This document shows positions 56,601-62,900 of a stretch of DNA of 64,000 nucleotides, piece by piece. Each line of letters starts with the position of its first letter. Position 1 is the first letter of the stretch. The notes beneath the pieces were generated by a model. The model saw only the letters and a program-made list of their open reading frames with translations, did no database searches and had not been told where the DNA came from. A program made the translations under genes and the position numbers. This DNA comes from Ridgeia piscesae. Its lineage: Eukaryota > Annelida > Polychaeta > Sabellida > Siboglinidae. The stretch lies in contig JAODUO010000058.1 of the NCBI GenBank assembly GCA_025642075.2, forward strand, positions 404,501-468,500, in the 5' to 3' direction.

Positions 56601-59600
56601 CTGATTTACTCTAGTTAAAAAGATCAAATATAGTCGATGTTGCTTATTGAACAATTTACATTGGATGACCCATGTTATAAGTTTCTTGTTGAACGTAGCA
56701 TGAGTGACTCTGAACTGTAACCCACTTTTGTGATGGGCGTCTCATACTCCATGGCGAATGTCTTCGCCCGCCCGAGCAATGTGCCCTGATGAGTCCAATC
56801 GAAGAGAGCCCACATCTCCTGTAATACAAACAGAATGTCGTAATGATGCTCAGAACAGTGACAACTGCTTTTTATGTTGACAATTCATTCTAGAACAGGG
56901 TCCATACATTCTGAAGATTTTACACATTTGTCAAGGCTATTTGAAAAATAAATTCTAGAATGTCTCATCAACAGATGTAGTTTTAATTCACTTCTACCCT
57001 CCACAGTTACAGTTCACAACCCAGGGAGTGCAGAAATAATTTTATACGTTGGCTTTCCCAATGCCGATACTGACGTAGCGCTAAGATTTGCCTAACTACG
57101 GCCTTCTGCCTGTTACTGTGTGCTCGTAATTCTAACTGACAATAGGCTTATCAAGAATACGTTGTAAAATTCTAGAATTTCAAGGCCTCGGATTAAGTCC
57201 AATTAAATTCAAGAGTTTTTCAAGGCCCTGTACAAACCCTGCTAGAATCAGCTGAACCTATTAACTGATCATCTTCTTGACGTTCTAGAATCAGCTGAAC
57301 CTATTAACTGATCATCTTCTTGACGTTCTAGAATCAGCTGAACCTATTAACTGATCATCTTCTTGACGTTCTAGAATCAGCTGAACCTATTAACTGATCA
57401 TCTTCTTGACGTTCTAGAATCAGCTGAACCTATTAACCGATCATCTTCTTCTTGACGTTCTAGAATCAGCTGAACCTATTAACCGATCATCTTCTTGACG
57501 TTCTAGAATCAGCTGAACCTATTAACCGATCATCTTCTTCTTGACGTTCTAGAATCAGCTGAACCTATTAACTGATCATCTTCTTGACATTCTAGAATCA
57601 GCTGAACCTATTAACTGATCATCTTCTTGACGTTCTAGAATCAGCTGAACCTATTAACCGATTATCTTCTTCTTGACGTTCTAGAATCAGCTGAACCTAT
57701 TAACCGATCATCTTCTTGACGTTCTAGAATCAGCTGAACCTATTAACCGATCATCTTCTTCTTGACGTTCTAGAATCAGCTGAACCTATTAACCGATCAC
57801 TCTTCTTGACGTTCTAGAATCAGCTGAACCTATTAACTGATCATCTTCTTGACGTTCTAGAATCAGCTGAACCTATTAACTGATCATCTTCTTGACGTTC
57901 TAGAATCAGCTGAACCTATTAACCGATCATCTTCTTCTTGACGTTCTAGAATCAGCTGAACCTATTAACCGATCATCTTCTTGACGTTCTAGAATCAGCT
58001 GAACCTATTAACTGATCATCATCTTCTTGACGTTCTAGAATCAGCTGAACCTATTAACCGATCATCTTCTTGACGTTCTAGAATCAGCTGAACCTATTAA
58101 CTGATCATCTTCTTGACGTTCTAGAATCAGCTGAACCTATTAACCGATCATCTTCTTGACGTTCTAGAATCAGCTGAACCTATTAACTGATCATCTTCTT
58201 GACGTTCTAGAATCAGCTGAACCTATTAACTGATCATCTTCTTGACGTTCTAGAATCAGCTGAACCTATTAACTGATCATCTTCTTGACGTTCTAGAATC
58301 AGCTGAACCTATTAACTGATCATCTTCTTGACGTTCTAGAATCAGCTGAACCTATTAACTGATCATCTTCTTGACGTTCTAGAATCAGGCTGAACCTATT
58401 AACTGATCATCTTCTTGACGTTCTAGAATCAGCTGAACCTATTAACTGATCATCTTCTTGACGTTCTAGAATCAGTTGAACCTATTAACTGATCATCTTC
58501 TTGACGTTCTAGAATCAGCTGAACCTATTAACTGATCATCTTCTTGACGTTCTAGAATCAGCTGAACCTATTAACTGATCATCTTCTTGACGTTCTAGAA
58601 TCAGCTGAACCTATTAACTGATCATCATCTTCTTGACGTTCTAGAATCAGCTGAACCTATTAACCGATCATCTTCTTGACGTTCTAGAATCAGCTGAACC
58701 TATTAACTGATCATCTTCTTGACGTTCTAGAATCAGCTGAACCTATTAACTGATCATCTTCTTGACGTTCTAGAATCAGCTGAACCTATTAACTGATCAT
58801 CTTCTTGACGTTCTAGAATCAGCTGAACCTATTAACTGATCGTCTTCTTGTCGTTCTAGAATCAGCTGAACCTATTAACTGATCATCTTCTTGACGTTCT
58901 AGAATCAGCTGAACCTATTAACTGATCATCTTCTTGACGTTCTAGAATCAGCTGAACCTATTAACTGATCATCTTCTTGACGTTCTAGAATCAGCTGAAC
59001 CTATTAACTGATCATCTTCTTGACGTTCTAGAATCAGCTGAACCTATTAACTGATCATCTTCTTGACGTTCTAGAATCAGCTGAACCTATTAACTGATCA
59101 TCTTCTTGACGTTCTAGAATCAGCTGAACCTATTAACTGATCATCTTCTTGACGTTCTAGAATCAGCTGAACCTATTAACTGATCATCTTCTTGACGTTC
59201 TAGAATCAGCTGAACCTATTAACTGATCATCTTCTTGACGTTCTAGAATCTGCGGAACCTATTAACTGATTGGATGTGTGTACCTTGAGGTTGTTCATGA
59301 CGGGCGTCCCTGAGAGGATGAGTCTCTGCTTGGCGGACACGGCCTGCACTCCCTTTGAACACTTGTTACTGGGATTCTTTATCTTGTGGCCCTCGTCCAG
59401 GATGACATAGTCCTGTCACAACATAGTCCACAACACGAAGTCACAAACTTTGATGGAATACATGCAGGTAAAGCATGTCATTATTACTTTTTAATGTGTA
59501 CATGCGTAACAGTATTATTAATGCGTTCATGCGGTGACATATGTTACTTTAAGCAATCCAAAACGGTTGCCCGAATCCAGCAGATTCAACTAACGTGACA

Positions 59601-59875
59601 TGGTTGCTGATACACTACCACTGATAGTCCAGTGTCACACACCACATACAGATTTGACTGACTGCAAATTTACGCATCCACCAAAGCCACCTTAAACGCT
59701 GTTCTCTCTTTTCCCGGTGCGGGTGGGGTGAAGTTTCCCCGATACATGCATAGTCCTCCCAGGCTCCCACCCTCCAGGCATGTTTTCTTAGCCAACTCCG
59801 TTCGCTCCATGTGTCCATCCCACTTAGGCCATACTTTTAAAAACAAAATTCTATAAACTATACAAAAAATATGTC

Positions 59876-59938
<63 letters not shown>

Positions 59939-62900
59939 CATGTATCATGTATCATATAACAACAACCACAAACACACAAGTATGATGAAACATTTAAAAA
60001 TTTGCATTAAACGGGAGTTGTTATGGTGCTGATTTTGAAAAGTTTGTTTTCGGGAAATGCCGCAAGGGGCAAAATTGTGATGTCAGTCATGGAAAACATT
60101 GCCTCGATGCCCAGCGTTGTCAGCGTTAATTACATAACACTGTGTTGCTCTAGATTTCAGCAAAACCACAACTGACGCCCACTACAGCAACTAATCCAAA
60201 TCGGACATCGTTGGGAATTTCCGTGAAATGGTAAATTTACAGGTTTTTTATGTCGTGTACTCTTATACGATATCGAAATATTTTGGCAGAATCATCATTT
60301 GAAAGAGCATCAACCATTTGTTATTAGGTGGCAGATTAGGTTTTATCCCATGATATGGCCGACAAACACATCAAACAGACATTGATTCATTGCTACTACA
60401 CCATGTTACCCACCCAGACAAACTCCTTTCCATCATTCTCTGCGAGTTCCTTTGCGTGGTTCACGAGCATGCCATAACTTGTAAGTAGTACGCCACCACG
60501 ACGTTGGACTTTCCGCAGTAGTCGGGCTCGCTCGGATTTTGACCCACCATGGTACTGCTCAAGTTGAATGCCTGGGGCCCTGTCAGCAGACACTGTCTAA
60601 CATCATGGCCCTGTCAGCAGACACTGTCTAACATCATGGTCCTGTCAGCAGACACTGTCTAACATCATGGCCCTGTTAGCAGACACTGTCTAACATCATG
60701 GTCCTGTCAGCAGACACTGTCTAACATCATGGTCCTGTCAGCAGACACTGTCTAACATCATGGCCCTGTCAGCAGACACTGTCTAACATCATGGTCCTGT
60801 CAGCAGACACTGTCTAACATCATGGCCCTGTCAGCAGACACTGTCTAACATCATGGCCCTGTCAGCAGACACTGTCTAACATCATGGCCCTGTCAGCAGA
60901 CACTGTCTAACATCATGGCCCTGTCAGCAGACACTGTCTAACATCATGGCCCTGTCAGCAGACACTGTCTAACATCATGGCCCTGTCAGCAGACACTGTC
61001 TAACATCATGGCCCTGTCAGCAGCATGTCTAACATCATGGCCCTGTCAGCAGCACTGTCTAACATCATGGTCCTGTCAGCAGACATGTCTAACATCATGG
61101 TCCTGTCAGCAGGCACTGTCTAACATCATGGTCCTGTCAGCAGACATGTCTAACATCATGGCCTGTCAGCAGGCACTGTATAACATCATGGTCCTGTCAG
61201 CAGACACTGTCTAACATCATGGCCCTGTCAGCAGACACTGTCTAACATCATGGCCCTGTCAGCAGACACTGTCTAACATCATGTCCTGTCAGCAGGCACT
61301 GTCTAACATCATGGTCCTGTCAGCAGACATTGTCTAACATCATGGTCCTGTCAGCAGACATTGTCTAACATCATGGTCCTGTCAGCAGACACTGTCTAAC
61401 ATCATGGCCCTGTCAGCAGACACTGTCTAACATCATGGCCCTGTCAGCAGACACTGTCTAACATCATGGCCCTGTCAGCAGGCACTGTCTAACATCATGG
61501 CCCTGTCAGCAGACACTGTCTGACATCATGGCCCTGTCAGCAGGCACTGTCTGACATCATGGCCCTGTCAGCAGGCACTGTCTAACACCATGGCGCTGTC
61601 TAACATCATGGCCCTGTCAGCAGACACTGTCTAACACCATGGCCCTGTCAGCAGGCACTGTCTAACATCATGGCCCTGTCAGCAGGCACTGTCTAACATC
61701 ATGGTCCTGTCAGCAGACACTGTCTAACATCATGGCCCTGTCAGCAGAAACTGTCTAACATCATGGCCCTGTCAGCAGACACTGTCTAAAATCATGGCCC
61801 TGTCAGCAGGCACTGCCTAACATCATGGCCCTGTCAGCAGACACTGTCTAACATCATGGCCCTGTCAGCAGACACTGTCTAACATCATGGCCCTGTCAGC
61901 AGACACTGTCTAACATCATGGCCCTGTCAGCAGACACTGTCTAACACCCACTGGCCCCGTCAGCAGGCACTGTCTAACGTCATGGTCCTGTCAGCAGACA
62001 CTGTCTAACATCATGGTTAGCCCTGTCAGCAGACACTGTCTAACATCATGGCCCTGTCAGCAGACACTGTCTAACATCATGGCCCTGTCAGCAGGCACTG
62101 TCTAACATCATGGCCCTGTCAGCAGACACTGTCTAACATCATGGTCCTGTCAGCAGGCACTGTCTAACATCATGGCCCTGTCAGCAGACACTGTCTAACA
62201 TCATGGCCCTGTCAGCAGACACTGTCTAACATCATGGCCCTGTCAGCAGACACTGTCTAACATCATGGTCCTGTCAGCAGGCACTGCTAACATCATGGCT
62301 CCTGCTCAGCAGACACTGTCTAACATCATGGCCCTGTCAGCAGACACTGTCTAACATCATGGCCCTGTCAGCAGACACTGTCTAACATCATGGCCCTGTC
62401 AGCAGGCACTGTCTAACATCATGGCCCTGTCAGCAGGCACTGTCTAACATCATGGTCCTGTCAGCAGACACTGTCTAACATCATGGCCCTGTCAGCAGGC
62501 ACTGTCTAACATCATGGCCCTGTCAGCAGGCACTGTCTAACATCATGGCCCTGTCAGCAGCACTGTCTAACATCATGGTCCTGTCAGCAGACACTGTCTA
62601 ACATCATGGCCCTGTCAGCAGGCACTGTCTAACATCATGGCCCTGTCAGCAGAAACTGTCTAACATCATGGCCCTGTCAGCAGACACTGTCTAAAATCAT
62701 GGCCCTGTCAGCAGGCACTGCCTAACATCATGGCCCTGTCAGCAGACACTGTCTAACATCATGGCCCTGTCAGCAGACACTGTCTGACATTATGGCCGTG
62801 ATAGATATGTATTTTGTGTGCATGTCTGGGCATTTTTCTACCTTTAGGTGTGCTAGAAGCTGTGAAAGTTATCTGTAGATTTGGCTAGCCATTCACATAA

